Shown here one piece after another: positions 43,928-53,049 of a DNA stretch of 64,000 nt. Below the pieces are notes generated by a model, which saw only the letters and a program-made list of their open reading frames with translations, did no database searches and had not been told where the DNA came from. Source of the DNA: JAAYDY01 sp964500225 (GTDB lineage: Bacteria; Planctomycetota; Phycisphaerae; FEN-1346; JAACEH01); the NCBI GenBank assembly GCA_964500225.1, contig CAZCOA010000006.1:38419-102418 (forward strand), given 5' to 3'. How positions within the stretch are numbered: position 1 is the stretch's first letter; every line of letters begins with the position of its first letter. A program made the translations under genes and the position numbers.

Positions 43928-44886
43928 GGATTCTGGTTGCCGAGGACGAAGCCGTTACCCGACGATTGCTCGAGGCCAACCTGGCCGCATGGGGCCATAC
44001 CACCGTCTCTGTGGACAATGGCGACGACGCCTGGGCCGCCATCACCAACGAACGACACGACATCGGCGTCGCCATTCTCGATCGGATCATGCCAGGCCTC
44101 TCGGGCCTGGACATCTGCCGACAACTCCGCCGCGCCGACACGCGCGACTACCTCTACACCATCCTGCTCACCGCACGCAGCGCCAAACAGGACATCGTCG
44201 AAGGCCTCGAAGCCGGCGCCGACGATTACGTCGTCAAGCCGTTCGACCCGGCCGAGCTGCGGCTCCGCATCAACGCCGGCGTCCGCATCGTCACCCTCGA
44301 GCGTGCTCTGCGCAAGGCCAACCTCGACCTCAGCATTCAGGCAACCACCGACTCCCTCACCGGCGCGCTCAACCGCATGGCCCTCCTGCAACGACTCGAC
44401 GAGTGTCTGGCCCGAGCCAGGCGCGAGCGGTCGTCCCTAGCCGTCCTCATGATCGACATCGATCACTTCAAGAATATCAACGACGCCTACGGCCATGCCG
44501 AGGGAGACCACGTCCTCATCGAACTGGCCCGACGCCTCCGCCAGTCGTGCCGCAGCTACGACGTCCTCGGCCGATACGGCGGCGAAGAGTTTGTCGCCGT
44601 TCTGCCCAACTGCGGCGCCGCCGAGGGGCATATCGTGGCCGAGCACATGCGAAAGGCCATCGCCGACGTGCCGTTTGTCACGCCCGAGGGCGAACTGAAC
44701 GTCACCATCAGCGTCGGCGTCGCCTCCACCAGTGCCCATCCGGAGATCACCCCGCTGCTGAAGGCTGCCGACGACGCCCTCTACCTGGCCAAGCGCAGCG
44801 GACGCAACTGCACCGCCGTCGACGGTATGTGCCCGCCCACTGTCGCGAAATACCAGCAGCCGACCGTCACGACCACCGCCGACTGA
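43924..44886 (+). CDS. response regulator with GGDEF diguanylate cyclase domain (320 aa)
   Basis: The receiver domain (residues 1-120) has the acidic pocket AEDEA and phospho-acceptor Asp53 in ILDRIMPG, with Lys near 105 in VVKPFDP. The GGDEF domain (about 140-305) has GGEEF at 219-223, predicted active, and the RxxD inhibitory site RSYD at 210-213, so c-di-GMP product inhibition is expected. It should make c-di-GMP when phosphorylated through the preceding kinase's HPt domain; the genes overlap by four bases (ATGA). This resembles PleD/WspR logic in one receiver format. Confidence 0.93.
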   Translation: MRILVAEDEAVTRRLLEANLAAWGHTTVSVDNGDDAWAAITNERHDIGVAILDRIMPGLSGLDICRQLRRADTRDYLYTILLTARSAKQDIVEGLEAGADDYVVKPFDPAELRLRINAGVRIVTLERALRKANLDLSIQATTDSLTGALNRMALLQRLDECLARARRERSSLAVLMIDIDHFKNINDAYGHAEGDHVLIELARRLRQSCRSYDVLGRYGGEEFVAVLPNCGAAEGHIVAEHMRKAIADVPFVTPEGELNVTISVGVASTSAHPEITPLLKAADDALYLAKRSGRNCTAVDGMCPPTVAKYQQPTVTTTAD

Positions 44887-45186
44887 CGCGCACGACAGAT
44901 CCTGCCACGACACGAACAGAAACGTCCGTATCCCGTCGTCCGCCCCGTACAGCACAGGCTGGCGCCCTTTGATCTCCTGGTCCGACGAGTACACAGGATG
45001 ATCCTTGTCCAGCAGCTTCAGTTCCCACTCCGGCCAGCGCCGGGTTGCCGCACGACACCTCGAACAGGATCGTCCCGCCCGAGTCCGTCGGCCGTGCTGC
45101 CCCGACCTGCGCCGCCGCCAGAATACAGGCCGCCATCGCCTGTGGCACGCCCGCCCCGCGCGTGGCGTCAAGCCGAAAACAGCCAT
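44887..45186 (-). pseudogene. remnant of a DUF4159-like gene
   Basis: Two minus-strand frames carry adjoining pieces of one protein type. The frame ending upstream reads GAARPTDSGGTILFEVSCGNP; after a frameshift near 45050 the other frame reads WPEWELKLLDKDHPVYSSDQ, then EIKGRQPVLYGADDGIRTFLFVSWQDLSCA, and stops abruptly next to the GGDEF gene. The pattern (GGT..FE..CG.P, then DHPVY, then P.LYG...G.RT...., then DLSC) is that of DUF4159-type planctomycete proteins. The start, the middle (some residues missing at the junction) and the C-terminus are lost. Recognition is from memory of the family, not a search. Confidence 0.55.
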
Positions 45187-45234
45187 TCCCTCTGCGTCCG
45201 CACAGCCTGGGGCGGCATCAACAGGCTGTTAGCC

Positions 45235-45263
45235 TTGCCTCCGACGCCCCGGTGATGTACCAT
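45235..45263 (+). promoter_or_regulatory. candidate promoter of the PL8 gene
   Basis: TTGCCT (45235-45240) and TACCAT (45258-45263) are 17 bases apart, about 60 bases before the lyase ATG. Confidence 0.32.
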
Positions 45264-45325
45264 CGCCGGACGCTCACTAGGGAAACCGTTGCATTGCCAC
45301 GACCGTGCCGAAAGGACGCGTCTCT

Positions 45326-47872
45326 ATGACAATTACCCGACTGACCTCGTGCGTTCTCCTCTGTGCCGCCGCTGCGGCAGCCCTTCTGGGAACCGCCCGC
45401 TTCGCACTGGCCGACGACGCTCGCCGCCCGGCCATCGACCTCATGCGACAACGCCTCGTCGCCCTGTACACGGGGTCGCTCGTCCCCGATCGCGCCGACG
45501 GCCCCCTCGCCGCCGCCGCTCGGGCCGACCTCGACCGACGTGCCGACCGGCTGATCCAGAGCGATTTCGCCCAGCCGAGACCCCATCTTCAGTCGCCCGC
45601 CGAAATGCCCTACGATGTCGCCGCCTTCTACGACCGCCTGCTCACCCTCGCCCAGGCCTGGGCCGCCCCGGGAGGCAAACACAGTCGCTCGCCCGACCTG
45701 CTGGCCCGCATCGTCGCTCTGCTCGAGGAGGGGCTTCAGTGGACCGCCCCCGGCTCGCCTCGACCAGGCAACTGGTACCCGTGGAAAATCTCCACGCCGC
45801 AGAAGCTCGGGCCCGCCCTCATCCTGCTCGACGGGGCCATCGACCCGGCACTCTGTGCCCGATGCGCCGACGCCATGACCTATCTTGTGGGAGAAGCCGA
45901 CCTCAGCGGCGCCAACGCCGTCTGGGACGCACGCAACCGATGCTATCTCGGCCTTGTCCGACGCGACCCCGACCTGATCGACGCAGCCTGGAATTGCCTT
46001 CTGCCGGAACTTACCGTGCACGACGAGTCCGGCATCCTCGAAGACTACAGCTTCCAGTTCCACGGACGTCTGCTTCACACGGCCGGCTACGGCGGCGGCT
46101 TCGCCGAAAGCGCCGCTCAACTGATCCACCTTGCCGAAGGCACCCCCTGGGAAGTCTCACGGCCGAAGAAAGATCTCCTGGCCCGCCACCTCGTCGAGCA
46201 CTGCCGCTGGGTCATCGTCGGCGACCGCTACGACCTCTCGGTCAAAGGCCGGCGCGTCCTGGACAACGAGCCCGCCCTGCCGCACCTGGCCGCCACCCTC
46301 CTGCTGGCGCAGTGCGATACGTCGCATCGCGACGCCCTGCGGCAGGCGGCCGCCGAACTCCTGGCCCGCACGGCGTGGTCCCTTCCGTTGGACGTGGCTC
46401 GCACCGCCGACGCCGTGACCGACCCCAAGGCGCAACCCCTGGTCGGTTTCCGCCACTTCTACGCCAGCGACTTCGCCGTCATGCGAACACGCGACTTCTA
46501 CGCCAGCGTCCGCATGTACAGCAACCGCCTCATCGACTACGAGGGCAACTGGGGCGAGAACCTCAGCGGATGGTTCCTCTGTTACGGTCTGACCTACATT
46601 TCCCGCACGGGCAACGAACTCTATGCCGACGCCGCCACCCTGCGAGAACACTTCGACTGGGACCGGCTGCCCGGCACCACCGTCCGCCTGGGCGTTCACC
46701 CGCCGTCGGCCTACAACACCGGAACGGAGCCGCTGGCCGGCGGCGCCGGACTCGATCGCGGCGGCATCTGCGCCTTCCGCCTCGTCCCCGCCGCAGGCGA
46801 CTTCGTCGCTCGCAAGAGCTACTTCTTCTTCGACGAGGGGTTCCTCGCTCTCGGCAGCGGCATCGCCTCCACGGCCGACCGGCCCGAGCCGATCATCACC
46901 ACCGTCACCCAGTGGGCCGCCCCCAGGGCCGACCTGCCCCTGGTCCTGTCCGGCGACCGCTGCGTCGAGAAAATCGACGGCCAGAGCCGATGGGACGACG
47001 TCGCCTGGGCCTGGCACGACGGCATCGGCTACGTCTTCCTCCAGAGCGTTACCCTCTGCGGCCAGCGCCGCGGCGCTGTCACCACCCTCTGGCTCGATCA
47101 CGGCAATGCGCCCGCCGACGCCCGCTATGCTTATGTCGTCCTGCCACGCGCCACCCTCGAGCAGACCCGCGCCTTCGCCGCCGAGCCGTACATCACCGTG
47201 CCCGCCTGCGATGACAAGGTCCACGTCTGCCGCGACGAGCGGCGCGGTACCGCCGGCGTCGTCTTCTGGCGTGCCGCCGTGGCCGACGAAGGCATCACCG
47301 ACGGACCCGCCGTCATCTACGGCGAACCAACCGACAACGCCGGACTCGTCATGGCCGTCGCCAATCCGCTACACACCCAGACGCCCCTGACGATCACCGG
47401 CGACACGAGCATGAAACCCGATTGGCTCCCTCCGGGTGTCACCGCCACGCAGGCCGACGACGTCCTGCGCATCGTGGCCCAGACCGCCATGGGACGCAAT
47501 TACCGTCTCCGCGTCAGCGGCGAAGGCTCCGACGCAACGCCCGTTCCCCAGCAGCCGCGCGAGGACCTCTTGCCCTATGCCGATTTCGCCGTCGCGGCCG
47601 ACACCGAGGGGCGCGTGACGCACCTGACGGTGCGACTGCCGGCCGTGGCTGTCAAGGAAGGATTCCGTCTGCTGATTCGCGGCCCCCAAGGGCACCTGCT
47701 CGCCGAATTGACCGACGGTGACGTCCAGGACCGCCCCGAACCGAACGTCATTCGCTGCCGATGGACCCGAACCGCCGAACGCGCCCTGGCCGGCGGCCGT
47801 TTCACCGCCGAACTCGTCGCGCCGCTGCACAGCGTCAGCGCCCCGTTCACCGTGCCGCCCGCACAGCCTTAG
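45326..47872 (+). CDS. secreted polysaccharide lyase family 8 protein (848 aa)
   Basis: A signal peptide (ends near FALADDA) is followed by an alpha/alpha toroid (about 40-370) and beta-sandwich domains, the PL8 layout of hyaluronate, chondroitin AC and xanthan lyases. The catalytic set is visible: Asn149 in PGNWYPWKI, His246 in FQFHGRLLHTAGYG and Tyr255 in the same stretch, with NRLIDYEGNWGENLSGWFL beginning the sandwich. The enzyme cleaves uronic-acid-containing glycans by beta-elimination; exact substrate is unknown. AAAGGA precedes the ATG at 45326. The neighbouring sulfatase and heparinase-like genes fit sulfated glycosaminoglycan-like polymers. Confidence 0.88.
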   Translation: MTITRLTSCVLLCAAAAAALLGTARFALADDARRPAIDLMRQRLVALYTGSLVPDRADGPLAAAARADLDRRADRLIQSDFAQPRPHLQSPAEMPYDVAAFYDRLLTLAQAWAAPGGKHSRSPDLLARIVALLEEGLQWTAPGSPRPGNWYPWKISTPQKLGPALILLDGAIDPALCARCADAMTYLVGEADLSGANAVWDARNRCYLGLVRRDPDLIDAAWNCLLPELTVHDESGILEDYSFQFHGRLLHTAGYGGGFAESAAQLIHLAEGTPWEVSRPKKDLLARHLVEHCRWVIVGDRYDLSVKGRRVLDNEPALPHLAATLLLAQCDTSHRDALRQAAAELLARTAWSLPLDVARTADAVTDPKAQPLVGFRHFYASDFAVMRTRDFYASVRMYSNRLIDYEGNWGENLSGWFLCYGLTYISRTGNELYADAATLREHFDWDRLPGTTVRLGVHPPSAYNTGTEPLAGGAGLDRGGICAFRLVPAAGDFVARKSYFFFDEGFLALGSGIASTADRPEPIITTVTQWAAPRADLPLVLSGDRCVEKIDGQSRWDDVAWAWHDGIGYVFLQSVTLCGQRRGAVTTLWLDHGNAPADARYAYVVLPRATLEQTRAFAAEPYITVPACDDKVHVCRDERRGTAGVVFWRAAVADEGITDGPAVIYGEPTDNAGLVMAVANPLHTQTPLTITGDTSMKPDWLPPGVTATQADDVLRIVAQTAMGRNYRLRVSGEGSDATPVPQQPREDLLPYADFAVAADTEGRVTHLTVRLPAVAVKEGFRLLIRGPQGHLLAELTDGDVQDRPEPNVIRCRWTRTAERALAGGRFTAELVAPLHSVSAPFTVPPAQP

Positions 47873-47928
47873 CCGCAGCGCACCGCGAGGGCGCCCCATA
47901 CGGTCCGTGCGTCGTGCCCGAGCACGTG

Positions 47929-48588
47929 CTACCGCGCCGCCCAGAGCATCCCGCGCGTCAGGATCGTCAACACCTCGGGCGTCTCCAGATCCTTGGCCAC
48001 GTGGCCCAGGCTGCTATAGAACACGCGGCCCTTGCCGTACATGCGCTTCCACACCACCGGCATCACACAGCCGGCGATCCAGTCCGCGTCGCCGTGCTCG
48101 CCCGTAAACGTCGTCGTGGCCAGCACGTGGTTCGACGGGTCCACGTGCATGTAATACTGTTCGCTGTGCATCCGGAACGTGCCGATGCCCGCCATGATCG
48201 GATCCGTCGGGTCCATGACGTCCACCGTGTAGTCCACGATGTTCCCCGGATGGGCCACCCATTGCCCGCCGCACATAAACTGGTACTCCGTCTCCAGCCG
48301 GAAACTGTCGCACAACCCGCCGTGCATGCCCGCCAACCCCACCCCGCCGCGAACCGCCTTCAGCAGCCCCTGCAACTGCGGCTTCGCGATCGTTGCCATC
48401 GTCACGTGCTGCACGATCAGATGGTTCTCGCCCAGCGACGGGTCCAGGTAACTGTCCAGCGAATCCGACATCTGCACCTCGAATCCGTTGGCGCGTAGCT
48501 GCTTGGCCAGAATCTCGCTAATCTGCCGCGGCTCGTGCCCTTCCCAGCCGCCGTACACGATCAGCGCCTTTTTCTTCGTCTTGCTCAT
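47929..48588 (-). CDS. ThuA-domain protein (219 aa)
   Basis: A class-I glutamine-amidotransferase-like fold of the ThuA (trehalose-utilisation) family, abundant in planctomycetes. Marks are ALIVYGGWEGHEP at the N-terminus, GGVGLAGMHGGLCDSF near residue 80, the YTVDVMDPTDPI loop and VFYSSLGHVAKD near 190. Whole-length match without signal peptide. The biochemical role of the family is poorly defined, usually tied to sugar turnover. It lies about 40 bases after xseB on the same strand and may be co-transcribed with ymdB-xseA-xseB. Confidence 0.9.
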   Translation of the reverse strand: MSKTKKKALIVYGGWEGHEPRQISEILAKQLRANGFEVQMSDSLDSYLDPSLGENHLIVQHVTMATIAKPQLQGLLKAVRGGVGLAGMHGGLCDSFRLETEYQFMCGGQWVAHPGNIVDYTVDVMDPTDPIMAGIGTFRMHSEQYYMHVDPSNHVLATTTFTGEHGDADWIAGCVMPVVWKRMYGKGRVFYSSLGHVAKDLETPEVLTILTRGMLWAAR

Positions 48589-48630
48589 CGCTCCGTCTTC
48601 TCCTTGACACTTGACATCGGACTTTCCGTT

Positions 48631-48864
48631 TCACTGCTCGGGCTCGAACGGCTCGGTCTCCAGCCGATCGCCCTTGGGGCGTATCTTCTCGATCCGCGTT
48701 TCGGCCTCGGCCAACTGCTTGCGGCACAAATCGATCAGCTTCGCCCCTTCCTCATATAGTTTGAGGCTCGCCTCCAGCTCCACGTCGCCCTTCTCCAGAC
48801 CGGCGACAATCTGTTCCAGCCTCTTGAGATTCGACTCGAAACTCGCTTTGGCGTCCTTAGCCAT
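48631..48864 (-). CDS. xseB: exodeoxyribonuclease VII small subunit (77 aa)
   Basis: XseB is the small coiled-coil subunit that associates with XseA to degrade single-stranded DNA. The family pattern SFESNLKRLEQIVAGLEKGDVELEASLKLYEEG is nearly complete. AGGGGAGG precedes the ATG. It lies 39 bases after xseA. Confidence 0.95.
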   Translation of the reverse strand: MAKDAKASFESNLKRLEQIVAGLEKGDVELEASLKLYEEGAKLIDLCRKQLAEAETRIEKIRPKGDRLETEPFEPEQ

Positions 48865-48903
48865 CGCCGTTCCTCCCCTGCCGATACGTTTCTTCGTTCG
48901 TCT

Positions 48904-50451
48904 TCACTCCGTAACACGGCTACGGATGCGCCCGCCCCCGGCCACCAGCGTGCTGAGTACCTCGCCGACAGCCACGTCCTCGGCCGCACGCACCGCCCTG
49001 CCCGTAGCCTCGATCAGGGTGATGCTGTAGCCGCGCTGGAGCACCGCCAAGGGGCTCAGCGCCTCCAGGCGCGCGCCGAGCCGTTCCACGACGGCCCTGG
49101 CCCGCTCGCCGACGTGTCGCCCGGCAGCCTCGTGCCGCGCCGTAGCCGCCGCCAGACGCGCTCGCATGGCCGCCAATTGCTGTGTCGGCCGCAGCGGCGC
49201 CAGCCGCCGTTCCACGTCGTGCAACCGTCGCCGTCGCAGCTCCAGCAGCGCCGACGCGGCCGCCACCAGCCGCCCCGCCAGATCGTCCACACGCGACGAC
49301 GGCAATCCCGCGATTTCCTCCGGATAGCGGAAGAACCGGTGCTCCGCCACCCGGTCCAGCCGGTGCCGCGCTGCCGCCAAGGTCACCTCGACGGCGCGAT
49401 CCAGACGCCGCGCCTGCACCCCGAGCCGCGCCAGCCACTCGCGATGGTCCGGCACGACGATCTCCGCCGCCGCCGACGGCGTCGGCGCTCGCACATCGGC
49501 CACAAAGTCGCAAATCGTGAAATCCGTCTCGTGACCCACCGCGCTGACCACCGGAATCCGGCACGCCGCCACGGCCCGCGCCACGCACTCCTCGTTAAAC
49601 GCCCACAGGTCTTCCATGCTCCCGCCGCCGCGGCCCACGATCATCACGTCCGCCTGGCCGTACAACAGCCGGTCCACGTCGCTCACCGCCCGGGCAATCT
49701 CCTCCGCCGCGCCCTCCCCCTGGACGCGCACGGGGTACAACAGGATCCGCAGCCCCGGCCACCGACGCGACAACACGTGAATGATGTCCCGAATGGCCGC
49801 TCCCGTCGGACTGGTCACCACGACCACCGTCTGCGGGTTGGTCGGCAACGGCTTCTTGCGCTGCGGCGCGAAGAGCCCTTCCTTCTCCAGTCGCTCTTTC
49901 AACTGGCGGAACCGGACTTCCAGCGCCCCCAGCCCCACCGGACGCAACTGCGCCACATACACCTGGCACCGTCCGCCCGCCGGATAGAAACTCACACGCC
50001 CGCGGACCACCGCCTCCGTTCCGTTCTCCAACGGCTCCCGGACGCGCAACGCCTGATCGCGCCACATCACGCAACTGATCTGCGACTGATCGTCCTTCAG
50101 GTCGAAATAGAGATGCCCGCTGACCGCTCGCTTCAGGCCGCTGATCTGCCCCACCACCCACACGTCCGCGAAGCACGTATCGAGCACGTCGCGCACGCCG
50201 CAGGCCAGTTGCGTGACGGTCAACGGCCGCTCGGCCGTCCCGTTTGCCGAGGCAGGATCGTCCGTCGGCAACGACGGCCGAGGCTCGGGCAACGCCGGAT
50301 CGCCCTGCAATGGCTCGCCAGGAACCGGCGCCTCGCGCGACGCCTCGCGCCGCCGCCCCGGCGACGACGGCGGAGGATCGTCCCGCGGCGGCCGGACCCG
50401 CCCCGGATCGAACAGCGGCAAATCCAGCGGTTGTCGGCGACTCTTGGCCAT
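48904..50451 (-). CDS. xseA: exodeoxyribonuclease VII large subunit (515 aa)
   Basis: XseA is the catalytic subunit of exonuclease VII. Residues about 76-175 are the OB-fold DNA-binding domain (LTVTQLACGVRDVLDTCFADVWVVGQISG). The core follows with VVVTSPTGAAIRDIIHVLSRRWP, VGRGGGSMEDLWAFNEE near 290 and SAVGHETDFTICDFVADVRAPTPSAAAE near 320, then a coiled coil. An N-terminal extension of about 75 Pro/Arg-rich residues precedes the usual start; a GTG-type internal start near residue 77 is possible but less supported. It is flanked by ymdB and xseB on the same strand. Confidence 0.95.
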   Translation of the reverse strand: MAKSRRQPLDLPLFDPGRVRPPRDDPPPSSPGRRREASREAPVPGEPLQGDPALPEPRPSLPTDDPASANGTAERPLTVTQLACGVRDVLDTCFADVWVVGQISGLKRAVSGHLYFDLKDDQSQISCVMWRDQALRVREPLENGTEAVVRGRVSFYPAGGRCQVYVAQLRPVGLGALEVRFRQLKERLEKEGLFAPQRKKPLPTNPQTVVVVTSPTGAAIRDIIHVLSRRWPGLRILLYPVRVQGEGAAEEIARAVSDVDRLLYGQADVMIVGRGGGSMEDLWAFNEECVARAVAACRIPVVSAVGHETDFTICDFVADVRAPTPSAAAEIVVPDHREWLARLGVQARRLDRAVEVTLAAARHRLDRVAEHRFFRYPEEIAGLPSSRVDDLAGRLVAAASALLELRRRRLHDVERRLAPLRPTQQLAAMRARLAAATARHEAAGRHVGERARAVVERLGARLEALSPLAVLQRGYSITLIEATGRAVRAAEDVAVGEVLSTLVAGGGRIRSRVTE

Positions 50452-50493
50452 GATGTCCGCAATGCTCCTGACGATGCGCGGCGCCCGGCGCGA

Positions 50494-51357
50494 CTACTCC
50501 TGCCCGCCGTCCTCGTCGTCCGACGCCGACGGCGACCCCGACGACCCCGGCGCTCCCTGGCCCGGCGTCGGCACGAACGGGATGTTCACCCGCCGAATCT
50601 GCGTCGCCAAACCCGTCTTCTCGTCGGCGGTCACGATGGCCCCGCACAGATGAATGTCGTCGGTCGCCACGTCGAAGTAGACCGGCATTCCCGTCGTCAG
50701 GAAATGGGCCACGCGCTTCTTGTCCCGCCCCAACACGCTATCGTACGGGCCCGTCATCCCCAGGTCGCTGATGTACGCCGTGCCATGCGGCAGCACGCGC
50801 TCGTCGGCCGTCTGGACGTGCGTGTGTGTGCCCACCACGGCCGTCACTTTCCCGTCCAGCAGCCACCCCAGCGCGATCTTGTCACTCGTGGCCTCCGCGT
50901 GCATGTCCACGAAAATCAGCTTCGTCCGCCCGTCGATCTGCTCCAGCACCCGATCCATCGCTGCGTAAGGACAGTCGATCGGCTTCATGAACGTCCGACC
51001 CTGAAGGTTCACCACCGCGGCCATGTGGCCCGAGGTCGTCTGCACGATCGTCCAGCCGCGACCGACGGCCACATCGGGCAGGTTCGCCGGCCGAAGCAGC
51101 CGATCCTCCGACTCATACAGCGGCATCGACTCCTTCTTGCGGTAGCAGTGGTCCCCCATGGTCACCACGTCCACCCCCGACTGCCGCAACTCGCGGTAGA
51201 TCGCCGGTGTGATGCCCGACCCGGCCGCCGCATTCTCGCCGTTGGTCACCACCAGGTCGATCTGCTCCGACTGGATCAGGTCCTTCAGGATGGCCTTGAG
51301 GGCCTCGCGACCAGGTTTGCCGACCACGTCGCCGACCAGCAACGTCCGAAATGCCAT
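50494..51357 (-). CDS. ymdB: YmdB-family metallophosphoesterase (287 aa)
   Basis: A dinuclear-metal phosphoesterase of the TIGR00282/YmdB family, which hydrolyses 2',3'-cyclic nucleotides in Bacillus and affects biofilm behaviour. Metal motifs: LVGDVVGKPGR near residue 6, NGENAAAGSG near 38, MGDHCYRKKE near 65 (the usual GNH replaced by GDH), MHAEATSDK near 155 and GTHTHVQTAD near 180. An acidic, probably disordered tail of about 25 residues ends the chain. The ATG at 51357 begins the conserved MAFRTLLVGD. It is first of ymdB-xseA-xseB(-thuA). Confidence 0.9.
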   Translation of the reverse strand: MAFRTLLVGDVVGKPGREALKAILKDLIQSEQIDLVVTNGENAAAGSGITPAIYRELRQSGVDVVTMGDHCYRKKESMPLYESEDRLLRPANLPDVAVGRGWTIVQTTSGHMAAVVNLQGRTFMKPIDCPYAAMDRVLEQIDGRTKLIFVDMHAEATSDKIALGWLLDGKVTAVVGTHTHVQTADERVLPHGTAYISDLGMTGPYDSVLGRDKKRVAHFLTTGMPVYFDVATDDIHLCGAIVTADEKTGLATQIRRVNIPFVPTPGQGAPGSSGSPSASDDEDGGQE

Positions 51358-51555
51358 GAGCGTACTCGTTTCCAGGGGCCGCCAGGGGCACCGCAAGAGG
51401 ACCGCGTTGTCCCGTTGATTCTAGGAGCCTCCGCGCCTCGGAGCAAGAACCAATGCTCAGCCGAGACTCACGTTTCCTTCACCTCGCAACGTGGACGGGT
51501 GCCATGTTTGCCGCGCCAGGCACGGCCGTTGCCCCCCACCTTCCCCATCGCGTCG

Positions 51556-51584
51556 TTGCCGCCGGACCCGGCCCGCCGTATAAT
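51556..51584 (+). promoter_or_regulatory. promoter of the siroheme-decarboxylase-like gene
   Basis: TTGCCG (51556-51561) and a perfect TATAAT (51579-51584) are 17 bases apart. Transcription would begin near 51591, only about five bases before the ATG at 51596, giving a nearly leaderless mRNA; no Shine-Dalgarno is present. Confidence 0.55.
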
Positions 51585-51595
51585 CGCCCCTTGCC

Positions 51596-52108
51596 ATGGA
51601 TGCTCTCGACCGCCGACTCCTCGCCGCCCTTCAGGACGGATTTCCCCTGGACTCGCGCCCCTACGCGCGACTGGCCGAGAGGCTCGGTCTCGACCCGTCG
51701 CACGAAGCCGACCTCCACCGCCGCACCCTGCGACTGCTCGACGACGGCACGCTGCGACGCATCGGGCCCAGCTTCGATTCCCGACGACTCGGCTTCGAGC
51801 CCGCCCTGGCCGCCGTCCGCGTGCCTCCCGAGCGCGCCGCCCTGGCCGCCCAGATCGTCAACCGCTACAACGAAGTCACCCACAACTACCAGCGCAGCGG
51901 CAGCCCGTGGTCCCTCTGGTTCACCGTCATCGCCCGCTCGCCCCAACGTCAGCAGACGATCCTCGCCGACATCCGTCGCGACCTCGACCTGGCCGACGAC
52001 GACATCATGGTTCTTCCCGTCCTGCAGCTCTACAAGATCGATGTCCGATTTGCCGCCCCGCCGGAAGATCCCGCAACACCTCCCCCGCTCCGCGACGTGC
52101 CGCCATGA
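51596..52108 (+). CDS. ahbB: siroheme decarboxylase / Lrp-AsnC-like protein (170 aa)
   Basis: The protein has an AsnC-type winged helix and ligand-binding fold, matching the AhbA/AhbB siroheme decarboxylases used in alternative haem and haem d1 synthesis. The pattern is clear: MDALDRRLLAALQDGFPLDSRPYARLAERLG at the start, GTLRRIGPSFDSRRLGF near 50, and THNYQRSGSPWSLWFTVIA near 95. AhbA and AhbB normally act as a pair; no partner or other ahb gene is in the window, so subunit identity is provisional. The start codon fits family alignments and lies almost at the transcription start. Confidence 0.8.
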   Translation: MDALDRRLLAALQDGFPLDSRPYARLAERLGLDPSHEADLHRRTLRLLDDGTLRRIGPSFDSRRLGFEPALAAVRVPPERAALAAQIVNRYNEVTHNYQRSGSPWSLWFTVIARSPQRQQTILADIRRDLDLADDDIMVLPVLQLYKIDVRFAAPPEDPATPPPLRDVPP

Positions 52109-52111
52109 ACA

Positions 52112-52141
52112 ACGGGCGATCGGATCGCTCCGACCGCCCGT
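52112..52141. terminator. hairpin between convergent genes
   Basis: ACGGGCG (52112-52118) pairs with CGCCCGT (52135-52141), extended inside by TCGG/CCGA. It lies directly after the siroheme-decarboxylase-like gene and before the convergent DUF2059 gene. No T-run; possibly a bidirectional terminator. Confidence 0.42.
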
Positions 52142-52185
52142 CCTCATCGCCCTACACGTTTCCCAACGCCGCCTGCCCTGCCGCC

Positions 52186-52761
<576 letters not shown>

Positions 52762-52861
52762 TGCCGCTCTCCTTATCGTCCCATCGTTTCGGACGCCCCA
52801 GGCGTCCTCTGTTGGCGCTGCCGTCCGGCCACCGCGGCTACTGCAGCGGTCCAAGCCCGCC

Positions 52862-52889
52862 ACTGTACCCCTGACTCCGCCTTTGTCAA
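52862..52889 (-). promoter_or_regulatory. promoter of the DUF2059 gene
   Basis: On the minus strand a perfect TTGACA (52884-52889) and TACAGT (52862-52867) are 16 bases apart, about 95 bases before the ATG. Confidence 0.48.
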
Positions 52890-53049
52890 GCCAGCGCGCC
52901 GCCGCGGAACACGAACATCATGAAGACCGTACCGCCCCTCGGACAGATGTTGCCCCCGGCCATGAAGCAACAGGGCTTGGATTATCCCTCGTCCTGTCGC
53001 CCCACGCGGAAAAATGTACCGTGAGTTCACTGGGTCCCTGTCGCCCGAA

